From Saccharospirillum sp. (GTDB taxonomy: Bacteria > Pseudomonadota > Gammaproteobacteria > Pseudomonadales > Natronospirillaceae), in contig JAIUML010000029.1 in assembly GCA_022565595.1 (NCBI GenBank), positions 1 to 55,195 on the forward strand: DNA of 55,195 bases. Direction: 5' to 3'. The position numbers were made by a program, and so were the translations under genes. The notes under the pieces are model-generated. The model did not search any database and was not told the DNA's origin. It saw nothing but the letters and a program-made list of their open reading frames with translations. Of this stretch, positions 18,020 to 27,298 are shown piece by piece; within the stretch, counting starts at the first letter, position 1, and each line of letters starts with the position of its first letter.

Positions 18020-19651
18020 CTAGACAGATTTCGGTTCAGAAGCCAACCCTTTAAACAGTGCTACACAGCCTACCAGTAGCACTATGGTGAAGGGTGCGCC
18101 TGTGGATACTGCCATGGCCTGGAGTGCGACCAGTCCGCCGCCGAGGATCAGGGCGATGGCGATGAGGCCTTCGAAGGTCGCCCAGAACACACGCTGTGGT
18201 GTGGGCGAAGCAACCTTGCCGCCAGCGGTAATGGTGTCGATGACCAGTGAGCCGGAATCCGAAGAGGTCACGAAGAAAACGATGACCAGGATGATGGCGA
18301 TGAAAGACGTTATTTCCGACAAGGGCAATACGGCAAGCATTTCAAACAAACGCAAATCGAGGCCCGCATCAACAACACCGGTATAGCCGTCATTGATGAA
18401 CTGGGAAATGGCAGTGCCACCGAAGGCTGTCATCCACAGGATGCAGGCTGCTGACGGAATCAGCAACACACTGATCATGAATTCGCGAACGGTGCGGCCA
18501 CGCGATACTCGTGCGATGAACATGCCAACGAAAGGTGACCAGGAGATCCACCATGCCCAGTAGAAGGCGGTCCAACCCTGGCTGAAGTTCGCGTCTTCAC
18601 GACCAAAGGGCATGGCCAGGGCGGGTAGATTTTGTACATAAGCACCGAGATTGCCGAAGAATCCAGTCAGGATGATGATGGTCGGACCGGTCAGAATGAC
18701 AAAGATCAGCAGCAGTAACGCCAGACCCATGTTGATCTCGGACAAGCGTTTGACCCCTTTGTCCAGCCCCGCAACAACTGACACCAATGCCAGGGCCGTG
18801 ATGCCGATGACCAGTAAAACCTGAGTGGTAGCGCCGAGAGGAACGCCAAAGAGGGCGTTCAACCCCGCCGTAGCCTGGGCAGCACCGAGCCCCAGAGAAG
18901 TCGCCAGGCCAAAGAGTGTGGAGAAGACGGCAAGAATATCAATGATATGCCCTGGCCAGCCCCAGACGCGTTCGCCTAACAGGGGGTAAAATACAGAACG
19001 GACGGTTAACGGCAGGCCCTTGTTGAATGAGAAGATGGCCAGTGCCAATGCCAATACGGCGTAGATGGCCCAGGGATGTAAGCCCCAATGATAAATCGTT
19101 GCGGCCATGCCCAGCCGACGGGCGGCTTCGGCGTCTCCTTCTGCGCCACCAAGGGGGGCCCAGTCCGTTCGGACGCCGTCTTCTACGGTAGTGCCACCCA
19201 GCGCTGTCTGGAAATGATCCATGGGTTCGGATACGCCATAGAACATCAAACCTATGCCCATGCCCGCGGCAAACAGCATGGCAAACCAGCCCGGGTAGGA
19301 GTAATCCGGCTTGGCTTCCGTACCACCGATGCGCACTTTACCCAAAGGCGAGACAATCAAAAAGAGGCAAACCAGGACAAAAATATTCCCCGAGATTAAA
19401 AAGAACCAGTCGAGATTACTGGTTAACCAACCCCTCATGGTACCGAACATCGGTCCTACGCTGTTTTGAAACGCCAGTGTCAAAAACACAAAGGCGATTA
19501 CGGTCAACCCCGAGATCATGAATACCCGGTTGTGGATATCGAGCCCGAAGGGGCCGATGTTCATCTTGATGTTGTCTTGCCCGACCTGATAATCGGTATC
19601 GATCGGATTGACCTCACCATCTGGCGGAGTCATGTTTTCATTGGCGCTCAT
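18020..19651 (-). CDS. BCCT-family betaine/choline/carnitine transporter
   Basis: This is a 12-helix secondary transporter of 543 residues that takes up quaternary ammonium osmolytes such as glycine betaine. The glycine-rich motif AAGMGIGLMFYGVSEP resembles sodium-coupled betaine carriers (BetP type) rather than the carnitine antiporter CaiT. The tryptophan-rich signature (FYWAWWISWSPFVGMFIARVSRGRT) and GLHPWAIYAV block are present. The cytosolic N-terminus (about 38 residues) is acidic and the C-terminal tail is short. The long basic osmosensing tail of BetP is missing, so osmoregulation, if any, differs. The ATG at 19651 has an upstream GGGGATACGG stretch. It is transcribed alone. Confidence 0.93.
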   Translation of the reverse strand: MSANENMTPPDGEVNPIDTDYQVGQDNIKMNIGPFGLDIHNRVFMISGLTVIAFVFLTLAFQNSVGPMFGTMRGWLTSNLDWFFLISGNIFVLVCLFLIVSPLGKVRIGGTEAKPDYSYPGWFAMLFAAGMGIGLMFYGVSEPMDHFQTALGGTTVEDGVRTDWAPLGGAEGDAEAARRLGMAATIYHWGLHPWAIYAVLALALAIFSFNKGLPLTVRSVFYPLLGERVWGWPGHIIDILAVFSTLFGLATSLGLGAAQATAGLNALFGVPLGATTQVLLVIGITALALVSVVAGLDKGVKRLSEINMGLALLLLIFVILTGPTIIILTGFFGNLGAYVQNLPALAMPFGREDANFSQGWTAFYWAWWISWSPFVGMFIARVSRGRTVREFMISVLLIPSAACILWMTAFGGTAISQFINDGYTGVVDAGLDLRLFEMLAVLPLSEITSFIAIILVIVFFVTSSDSGSLVIDTITAGGKVASPTPQRVFWATFEGLIAIALILGGGLVALQAMAVSTGAPFTIVLLVGCVALFKGLASEPKSV

Positions 19652-19827
19652 TCCGTATCCCCTGTTTAATGTTTAGTTATCAAACGAAACATTCCGTCCT
19701 GTTTCGATTGCACTTCAGGATAATCGCTCACTTTTTGGGCGAATCCATGAGATTATTATTTTGTTGTCTAAACACTAATTCATTGACACTAGACTGACAA
19801 CCCGAGGGACGCTTTCTGTTTTGTCAA

Positions 19828-21669
19828 TCAGGTCAGGGACTCATCACCTACCGCGTTGCTCATTGGCGCGGCCATGCTGTCTCCAAACTGCAACTGGGCC
19901 AATCGACGATACAGCGGTGACTGCTCAATCAAAACCTCATGTCGCCCTTCAGCGATGACTCGGCCCTGCTCCATCACCAGTATCCGATCTGCGCTCTGCA
20001 CAGTAGCGAGTCGATGCGCGATGATCAGAGTCGTTCTGTTCTGCATCAGTTGTTCCAGTGCTTTTTGCACCTGGTGTTCACTTTCGGCATCCAGCGCACT
20101 GGTGGCTTCGTCCAACAACAGGATGGCCGGGTTGTTCAAGATCGCACGAGCGATCACCAACCGTTGTTTCTGTCCGCCGCTGAGCCTGACCCCGCTCTCA
20201 CCCAGGTCACTGTCGAACCCCTGCGGCAAGGCTTGAATGAATTCGTAAGCGTTCGCAGCTTTCGCCGCGGCAATGACCTCTTCGTCGCTGGCATCCGGTC
20301 GCCCATAGCGAATGTTGTGCCAGACATTCTGGCTGAACAACACCGGTTGCTGCGGTACCAGTGCCATCTGCCGACGCACATCGGCCAGCGTCAGTTCTTT
20401 TATATCTGTGCCCAGCAATCGAATGGAGCCCTGCTGCGGGTCATAAAAGCGCAGCAGCAGCTCGAACAGCGTTGACTTGCCTGCGCCACTCGGCCCAACC
20501 AGGGCGACTGTCTCACCGCGCTTGATGGTAGCTGTGAGGCCGCGCAGCGCCGGCTCATCGGGCCGACTCGGGTAGCAAAATACCACCTCGTCCAATTGCA
20601 GATGCTCGGTTGTCTGGGTGTCCGCCGTTTTCGCTGTTGCCGGAGAAATAATCAGCGAGGGTTCGGCCAGAATCTCCAACAACCTTTCCGTCGCGCCAGC
20701 GGCACGTTGTATTTCACCGTAAACTTCTGAAACACCGGCGATACCAAAGGCGACCATGACGGCATAGAACACAAAGGCCGCCAATTCCCCACCCGTCATC
20801 TGACCGGTCATCACATCATAGCCACCGACCCAGATCATGACGGCGATGGCACTGAATGCCAGCAGTATGACCACCGACATTAATATTGAACGCTGCCAGA
20901 TGCGCTGTCTGGCGACCTCCAGGGCGTTATCAACTTCTCGCTTGAAGGCCTCTCTCTCAAAGGCTTCTCGGTGGTAACTTTGTACCGTCTTGATCTGGCG
21001 AATGATCTCTCCAGCATAGGAGCCGACATCTGCGACGGTGTCCTGACTGCGACGGCTGAGTGCGCGTACGCGACGACCCATCCACAACATGGGTGCAAGG
21101 ATGGCAGGCACGCCAAGTATGACCAGAGCCGAGAGTTTGAGGTTGGTGATCAGCAGCATGATGGTGCCACCGAAAACGGTCAGGCTGCTGCGCAAGGCAA
21201 AGGACAAACTGGAACCAATAATGGATTGCAGCAGGGTGGTATCGGTGGTCAGGCGCGACATGATTTCGCCGCTGCGGTTTTCTTCAAAGTAACTGGGGTG
21301 CATGTGCACCAGATGCGTAAACACATCGTTGCGCAGATCGGCAGCGATACGCTCGCCGAGCCAGGTGACCAGAAAGAACCGCACGAAGGTTCCCGCAGCC
21401 ATGAATACCACCAGCACCATGCTCAACATAAGCGTCTGATTCAAGGCACCGACAGACTGAGCCAGAATGCCCTGGTCAATCACCAGCCGCACGCCCTGCC
21501 CCAGAGCCAGGGTGAGCCCGGAGGTAAACACCAGCGCAATGGCGGCGCCGACCATCAGGCTTTTATAGCGTTTGAGATAGGGCCAGAGCTGAAACAGGAA
21601 GCTGAGGGAAGCTTTGGACTTGGCAGAAGTTTCCGTTGCCGTTTCAGTCGTTTGGGTAGATGCGGTCAT
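19828..21669 (-). CDS. MsbA-like ABC exporter (fused TMD-NBD)
   Basis: This is a homodimer-type ABC half-transporter of 613 residues. Six membrane helices (about 25-310) precede an ATPase domain with Walker A LVGPSGAGKST, Q-loop, signature RLSGGQKQRLVIARAI and Walker B ILLLDEATSALD. It fits the lipid or drug exporter family, and export of lipid A is not implied because no lpxK is adjacent. The ATG at 21669 is the first plausible start. A rho-independent terminator ends only about 5 bp upstream, and there is no Shine-Dalgarno sequence. This leaves the mode of expression open. Confidence 0.85.
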   Translation of the reverse strand: MTASTQTTETATETSAKSKASLSFLFQLWPYLKRYKSLMVGAAIALVFTSGLTLALGQGVRLVIDQGILAQSVGALNQTLMLSMVLVVFMAAGTFVRFFLVTWLGERIAADLRNDVFTHLVHMHPSYFEENRSGEIMSRLTTDTTLLQSIIGSSLSFALRSSLTVFGGTIMLLITNLKLSALVILGVPAILAPMLWMGRRVRALSRRSQDTVADVGSYAGEIIRQIKTVQSYHREAFEREAFKREVDNALEVARQRIWQRSILMSVVILLAFSAIAVMIWVGGYDVMTGQMTGGELAAFVFYAVMVAFGIAGVSEVYGEIQRAAGATERLLEILAEPSLIISPATAKTADTQTTEHLQLDEVVFCYPSRPDEPALRGLTATIKRGETVALVGPSGAGKSTLFELLLRFYDPQQGSIRLLGTDIKELTLADVRRQMALVPQQPVLFSQNVWHNIRYGRPDASDEEVIAAAKAANAYEFIQALPQGFDSDLGESGVRLSGGQKQRLVIARAILNNPAILLLDEATSALDAESEHQVQKALEQLMQNRTTLIIAHRLATVQSADRILVMEQGRVIAEGRHEVLIEQSPLYRRLAQLQFGDSMAAPMSNAVGDESLT

Positions 21670-21673
21670 AAAC

Positions 21674-21711
21674 AAAAAAGCCCCGAGAAGGAATCTATCC
21701 TATCTCGGGGC
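21674..21711 (-). terminator. Rho-independent terminator at the start of the ABC exporter gene
   Basis: On the minus strand a 9-bp stem GCCCCGAGA/TCTCGGGGC (21680-21688 with 21703-21711, loop 14 nt) is followed by six T residues (21674-21679). It ends transcription from the binding-protein gene at 21774-23063. The exporter ATG (21667-21669) begins 5 bp after the T-run. Confidence 0.85.
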
Positions 21712-21773
21712 AAACCGCTTACTTTGCAATCAAGTTGGTCGAGTTTTCGACTGCCCGATTAAAAAACGCTCAT

Positions 21774-23063
21774 TCACTGAACCGAATACCGCCCCAGGCT
21801 CTTGTCAACAATCCTCTGAGTAATGGATTCAACGGCCGCTTCGGCGGTTTTGCGGCCAGCAAGTACGTCGTGGGTTTCCTGTGACAGGTAGCGCGAGACG
21901 TGCTTGTAGAGGCGGTCTGTTGCCGAGGATGGACGCAGGGCGACGTTTTCAAGGGCACGGCCGACGGGTTCGAATAGGGGGTTCTGGCCAGTGACACTTG
22001 GGTCTTCGTATAGTGCGGAGCGTGTGGGCAGGTAGCCGTGTTCTGTACGGCGACGCTGTTCAGCTTCACTGGTCAAAAAACGGATCAGGTCGACGGCTTC
22101 ATCCGGGTGGCGGGTGGCCTGGGTGACGCCGAGTTGCCAGCCACCCAGGGCACCGGTGGATTGGCCATTGTCGCCCCGTGGCAAGACAGTGACGCCAATT
22201 TTGCCCGCGACCGCTGATCCTTCCCGGTTGCCGAGGCTCCAGGCGTAAGGCCAATTGCGCATAAAGAGGGCGTTGCCGGACTCGAAATGGGCTCTGGCAT
22301 CTTCTTCACGGTAGTCGAGCACCTCGCTTGGGGTGATTTGGCCGACCCAACCAGCCGCCTGTTCGAGCGCCCCTATGGCTGCCTGATTGTTCAATGTCAC
22401 TTCCTGGTTCTCGTTCACCACATTGCCGGCGTCGGCGCTGACCAACCACTCGACGATGTTGCAGGTCAGGCCTTCATAATCGCTGCCCTGCCAGACGTAA
22501 CCCCAGAAATCCGGGCTGCGGCTGCGCTGTTGATTCTGGACATCCAATGCGATGCGCTCGAGGTCATGCCAGGTTTCTGGCACAGAATGACCATATTGTT
22601 GTAGTAAATCCTGACGGTAGTACAAAAGGCCGGTGTCGACATACCAGGGCAAGGCGATTAGGCGATCTTCGATGGTGTTGTTGGCCACCAGGTTGGGGAA
22701 AAAGGCGTCCTGGTCGTTGATATAGGGAGTCAGATCCAACAGCCACTGGTGCAGCAAGCCGGGCCAGATGACGTCGATCTGGAAGACGTCAACGGTGTCG
22801 TGCCGTTCGCGTAACAGGAGTTGATACATGGCCAGACGTTCGGTGGAAGATTCCGGCGTGGCGATGACATCGACCTCGTTACCGGTCTGGCTGGCCCAGC
22901 GCTCGGCACCCTCGATGCACAACTGCCGCTCGATGCCGACAGCGCCACAGGCAATGACCACTTTAACAGCCAAAGCTGATTGCAGGCCCAGTACACTCCA
23001 ACTCAACAGGAACAGAAAAAAGGCCCGAACGGCCGTCAGGAACGCTTTGCGTGAATCGATCAT
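21774..23063 (-). CDS. Extracellular solute-binding protein, sugar type (orphan)
   Basis: This is a periplasmic binding protein of family 1 (maltose/trehalose-like cluster B), 429 residues. The ATG at 23063 has an AAGAGG site and gives a signal peptide rich in Leu and Phe, ending at QSALA (about residue 32). Family features are the DVFQIDVIWPGLLHQWLLDLTPYI block, ALPWYVDTGLLYYRQDLL and the C-terminal WQLGVTQATRHPDEAVDLIRFLTS. No membrane or ATPase subunits of an importer are adjacent. It may serve a distant ABC system or a sensor. A terminator follows, and murI lies upstream after a 123-bp gap. Confidence 0.88.
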   Translation of the reverse strand: MIDSRKAFLTAVRAFFLFLLSWSVLGLQSALAVKVVIACGAVGIERQLCIEGAERWASQTGNEVDVIATPESSTERLAMYQLLLRERHDTVDVFQIDVIWPGLLHQWLLDLTPYINDQDAFFPNLVANNTIEDRLIALPWYVDTGLLYYRQDLLQQYGHSVPETWHDLERIALDVQNQQRSRSPDFWGYVWQGSDYEGLTCNIVEWLVSADAGNVVNENQEVTLNNQAAIGALEQAAGWVGQITPSEVLDYREEDARAHFESGNALFMRNWPYAWSLGNREGSAVAGKIGVTVLPRGDNGQSTGALGGWQLGVTQATRHPDEAVDLIRFLTSEAEQRRRTEHGYLPTRSALYEDPSVTGQNPLFEPVGRALENVALRPSSATDRLYKHVSRYLSQETHDVLAGRKTAEAAVESITQRIVDKSLGRYSVQ

Positions 23064-23186
23064 GGGTTGCCTCTTGTTTCTATTATTGGGGCGTCTTAAT
23101 CGTTTAAGTTGACAAGTATAGAACATCAGTTTCAGGATTTCTGTAACATTTTTTTAGGTTTTAATCCCGGCGTTTATTTTTGAGGG

Positions 23187-23969
23187 TTACAGCAGAGAGT
23201 CTTCAGCCGTCTCAAAACTGGCACCGGCGAAGGCGAGGCTTAACTCCGGCCAGGACTGCACCAGGCCTTTGAGTCGGTCGTCTTCTGCGGTGGTGATCAA
23301 CCGGACAACGGATGGTTCCGGCCTTGCCTGATAGCGGCGTTTTACTTCTGCCGCTATAGCCTTGCCGGTATCGATAAGAGTGATCTGGTCGCCCGCCAGG
23401 GCCTGAATCTGATCGGCCACCAGCGGGTAGTGGGTACAACCCAGCACGAGACGATCGATACCGGCCGCAGCGAGGCCTGGAACATAGGTGTGCAAAAGGC
23501 GATGAATATCCGGGTGATCGGGGCCTTGCTCTACAGCGTCGGCCAGGCCAGGGCAAGGCTGATTGATGATGAGCGTTTCCGGGTTGAACTTGGCCGCCAG
23601 TGTTCGATACCGCTCGGACGCCAGGGTGTTTTCTGTAGCGAGTATGCCAATGCTGCCTTTCTGACTGCCCAGGGCCGCTGGCTTGATGCCGGGCTCTACA
23701 CCGACGATGGGTACATTCAAACGATCACGCAGATTGTCAATGCAGTGAGCTGTTGCCGTATTACAGGCAATAACGATAAGGTGTGCGCCCTGCCCGATCA
23801 GCCAGTCGGCAATGTGGTCACAGCGTTGCTGCAACTGCCATTGAGGTCGGTTACCGTAGGGTGCATAGCCCTGGTCGGCGACGTAGATGATCGATGCCTC
23901 GGGAATGACCTGGCGCACCCAGCGTGTTACTGTCAGTCCGCCCACACCCGAATCAAATATTCCGATCAC
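23187..23969 (-). CDS. murI: Glutamate racemase
   Basis: MurI converts L- to D-glutamate for peptidoglycan synthesis in the cytosol. The 260-residue protein has the N-terminal IFDSGVGGLTV with Asp7-Ser8 and the two catalytic cysteines, Cys69 in IACNTAT and Cys178 in LGCTHYPLV. The start codon is GTG at 23969, with GAGGG about 8 bp upstream. There is no frameshift or truncation. It lies alone between ald and an orphan binding-protein gene on the same strand. Confidence 0.96.
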   Translation of the reverse strand: MIGIFDSGVGGLTVTRWVRQVIPEASIIYVADQGYAPYGNRPQWQLQQRCDHIADWLIGQGAHLIVIACNTATAHCIDNLRDRLNVPIVGVEPGIKPAALGSQKGSIGILATENTLASERYRTLAAKFNPETLIINQPCPGLADAVEQGPDHPDIHRLLHTYVPGLAAAGIDRLVLGCTHYPLVADQIQALAGDQITLIDTGKAIAAEVKRRYQARPEPSVVRLITTAEDDRLKGLVQSWPELSLAFAGASFETAEDSLL

Positions 23970-24055
23970 GCTATACCCTCACGTCAATGGTCGGGCAAGA
24001 CTATAGCGCGCCTGTCGAGTTGTAAATGATTCGGTTGATCGGCGGTAACGGCCAG

Positions 24056-25177
<1,122 letters not shown>

Positions 25178-25213
25178 GACGCCTCCACTGTGTTTTTTTT
25201 GGATGGAATGGTC

Positions 25214-25291
25214 AGAGTATAGAAAGCCCAGGGTGAAAACCCAGTACAAAAGAAAGGTTTTTTAAAACATGGTGTAAAATTTATTTAACAC
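25214..25291 (-). promoter_or_regulatory. Candidate ald control region
   Basis: A -10-like TATACT (minus strand, 25214-25219) lies about 40 bp before the ald start. No good -35 is visible. About 50 bp further upstream is a 22-bp imperfect dyad, GGTGT-N-AAAT-TT-ATTT-N-ACACC, at 25270-25291. Its length and symmetry suit a dimeric regulator such as an Lrp/AsnC-type protein, but none is identified. Confidence 0.4.
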
Positions 25292-25316
25292 CAGCCGTCG
25301 CTCGCCTTGCGCCTTG

Positions 25317-25607
25317 TTAGAACTTTATCCACTCGGATAGTCGTTTCCACCAACTGCGCTGGCGCAGCAAACGATCCTGTCTATGGCGGTAGAAACAGGC
25401 GCTGTACAGGGCTTCGTTGATTTCGAGAGGCGATACGGGGCGACTGAAGAGGACACGAAAGCGTCGTTCGCCCTCCCGCAATAGGCTTTCACAGGCCCGG
25501 TTGTCGGGTGCATCGTAATCGTACATCTGCTCGGTCTGCTTGAAGTCGATGCCACGTGCGTCCATCTGACTGGCAAACCATTCGATCATGGTCAAGCGTT
25601 CATTCAT
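25317..25607 (-). CDS. Small hypothetical protein (96 aa)
   Basis: This is a soluble, helix-rich protein that I do not recognise. Residues 1-40 are acidic (DYDAPDNRACESLL) and the C-terminus is basic and Trp-rich (RQSWW-like RQRSWWKRLSEWIKF), possibly membrane-associating. There is no signal peptide. The ATG at 25607 is used; ATG 25589 is an alternative. It follows the amidotransferase gene by 66 bp on the same strand and may be the last gene of the araC-ggt-amidoligase operon, although the gap makes co-transcription uncertain. Confidence 0.6.
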   Translation of the reverse strand: MNERLTMIEWFASQMDARGIDFKQTEQMYDYDAPDNRACESLLREGERRFRVLFSRPVSPLEINEALYSACFYRHRQDRLLRQRSWWKRLSEWIKF

Positions 25608-25673
25608 TAACGATCACCATCGTTCCGTTTGCTGAAAACCACTCAAAACCCCTATTGTAATAAAGCCAATAGC

Positions 25674-26333
25674 CTACTGCGAACATTCCACCAGTCGCCT
25701 GAACAACCAACGCTGACAACTCTGATAAAGCAGAAACTCCGGGTGCCATTGCACTCCCAGCAAAAACGGTGAATTGCGGCTTTCGATGGCCTGGATGATG
25801 TTGTCCTGATCACGGGCTACGACGCTCAGCCCATCGCCAAGGTTCTTGATGGCCTGGTTGTGCAGGCTGTTCACCCGCACACGCCGGTCGTGCCAGTGCG
25901 CCAGAAGTTCGGCATCCGGGTCGATGGTGACGGTCTTTAGCGGCAACAGGCTGCGCCGCTTGGAGGTCAGCCGGCGGATTGGGTTGATGTCCTGGAACAA
26001 AGAGCCACCAAGGCGGACATTCAGCAACTGGGCGCCTCGGCAAATACCGAGTAGGGGTATATCTCTGTCCAGTGCCTGATCAATCATGGCACTTTCGAAA
26101 GCATCACGCTCCTGATCGTAATTGGGCTCGACTTCCGGCTCCTCGGCATAGAGGGTTGGGTGAACATCGTGGCCACCGGTCACTACCACACCATGGAGTG
26201 TTTGCTCGATGTCATCGCCTGGCCTTAGTTGCAGTGGCTGGCCTCCGCTCCACCGGACCGCCACAGACACACAAAAGCGCGGACCCGCTGCACCACGACT
26301 TGGCCCGGTGATTCCGATCAAGGGGCGAGCCAT
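25674..26333 (-). CDS. Class I glutamine amidotransferase-like hydrolase (PuuD/peptidase C26 family)
   Basis: This is a predicted gamma-glutamyl amide hydrolase of 219 residues. The nucleophile Cys98 lies in LLGICRGAQLLN, and His197 with Glu199 lie in GVQWHPE, completing the triad. The VNSLHNQAIKNLG block is characteristic of PuuD, which hydrolyses gamma-glutamyl-GABA. The chosen ATG at 26333 has GGAGG 4-5 bp upstream and overlaps the end of the amidoligase gene by 16 bp. A frame reaching 26462 would overlap by about 145 bp and is rejected. The context (amidoligase and gamma-glutamyltransferase) suggests a gamma-glutamyl amide cycle, with the substrate unknown. Confidence 0.87.
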   Translation of the reverse strand: MARPLIGITGPSRGAAGPRFCVSVAVRWSGGQPLQLRPGDDIEQTLHGVVVTGGHDVHPTLYAEEPEVEPNYDQERDAFESAMIDQALDRDIPLLGICRGAQLLNVRLGGSLFQDINPIRRLTSKRRSLLPLKTVTIDPDAELLAHWHDRRVRVNSLHNQAIKNLGDGLSVVARDQDNIIQAIESRNSPFLLGVQWHPEFLLYQSCQRWLFRRLVECSQ

Positions 26334-27298
26334 TTTTCCTCCACCGTCTGTGCCCAATCGTGTGTCCACTTCTCCCAGGGTCGATCCAGCAGTTGACGGT
26401 AGGCTTTGCAGCACGCTGCCAGACGTTCCGGGTCGCAAGCCAGGCGCTCGACCTGACACCAATCTTCCCAGGCACTGTCGATGCTCCAGCCTGGCTCATG
26501 GATCTCGGAGTTGGGCAAGCGATAATGAAAGGTAGGCCGCGACTTGATCAGCGGGTCAACGACTGCAGCCTTGACCCGAGCCTCATCGAGGTGACTGAAC
26601 AGAGGCAACATATCCAGCGCTCGATTTCGGGTCGGGTTATCCAGAAGATAATCATCAATCAACGCGGCCTGATCCGGAGCGTAGCCCGGCGACAAAACCT
26701 TGCGTACATACTTGCCAGGAAAGGGGTCGGTAAAGGGTGACAGCCGACGAGCCAGGTCAACATTGGCACGCACAATCAACCAGTCGAACAGACAGAAGAA
26801 GGCCTTAAGGTAGCGTAAAATCAGGTCCGCATCTTCTCTGGGCACTTCCGGGTTGAACTGCAAACCAAAGGCATTCCACAGGTTAACAGAAGAACCAGTC
26901 GCGCCGGCCTGCCTCAGCGCTGTGGTCAGATCGTTGAAAAGCGGCAACCGATTCAGCGGGATGGGAGGGCTGACCAGTTCAAGTGGCACAAAGGGCTCGG
27001 ACACTCGTTGCAAAAGGGTTTCGAACCCCTGCCGGACTTCGTCTTCCCAGTCGCCTTCGCGGTAGGACTGTTCGCCCAGCTCTTTCAAGATCCGGAAGTC
27101 CACTTCCGCAATCCAGTCACCAGCGGAGTCGCCTTTCAGGTGGTACTGGTAGCGGCTGGTCTGTTTGCATTCAAGGCCAAGCACTTCGGCAGAGACCTCG
27201 GCGAGACGGTGCAGCCCAAGCCCACTCATTTCTATTTCCACACCCACTCGACGGGTGTTACCCTGGGCGTTGGTTTGACAAGGCAGTTCAGTAATCAT
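26318..27298 (-). CDS. Putative amidoligase (PF12224-type)
   Basis: This 326-residue protein matches the amidoligase family, which is related to ATP-grasp and glutamine-synthetase-like enzymes and is predicted to form amide bonds. Visible family marks are the N-terminal GVEIEMSGL with Glu21 and Glu23, the AEVDFRILKELG block, and the LELVSPPIPL and FGLQFNPEV segments. It is soluble and has no signal peptide. The ATG (27296-27298) overlaps the stop of ggt (ATGA), and its own end overlaps the amidotransferase start. Predictions of amidoligase-GATase pairs exist for bacteria, but no product has been assigned here. Call rests on motif pattern, not on a search. Confidence 0.8.
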   Translation of the reverse strand: MITELPCQTNAQGNTRRVGVEIEMSGLGLHRLAEVSAEVLGLECKQTSRYQYHLKGDSAGDWIAEVDFRILKELGEQSYREGDWEDEVRQGFETLLQRVSEPFVPLELVSPPIPLNRLPLFNDLTTALRQAGATGSSVNLWNAFGLQFNPEVPREDADLILRYLKAFFCLFDWLIVRANVDLARRLSPFTDPFPGKYVRKVLSPGYAPDQAALIDDYLLDNPTRNRALDMLPLFSHLDEARVKAAVVDPLIKSRPTFHYRLPNSEIHEPGWSIDSAWEDWCQVERLACDPERLAACCKAYRQLLDRPWEKWTHDWAQTVEEKWLAP

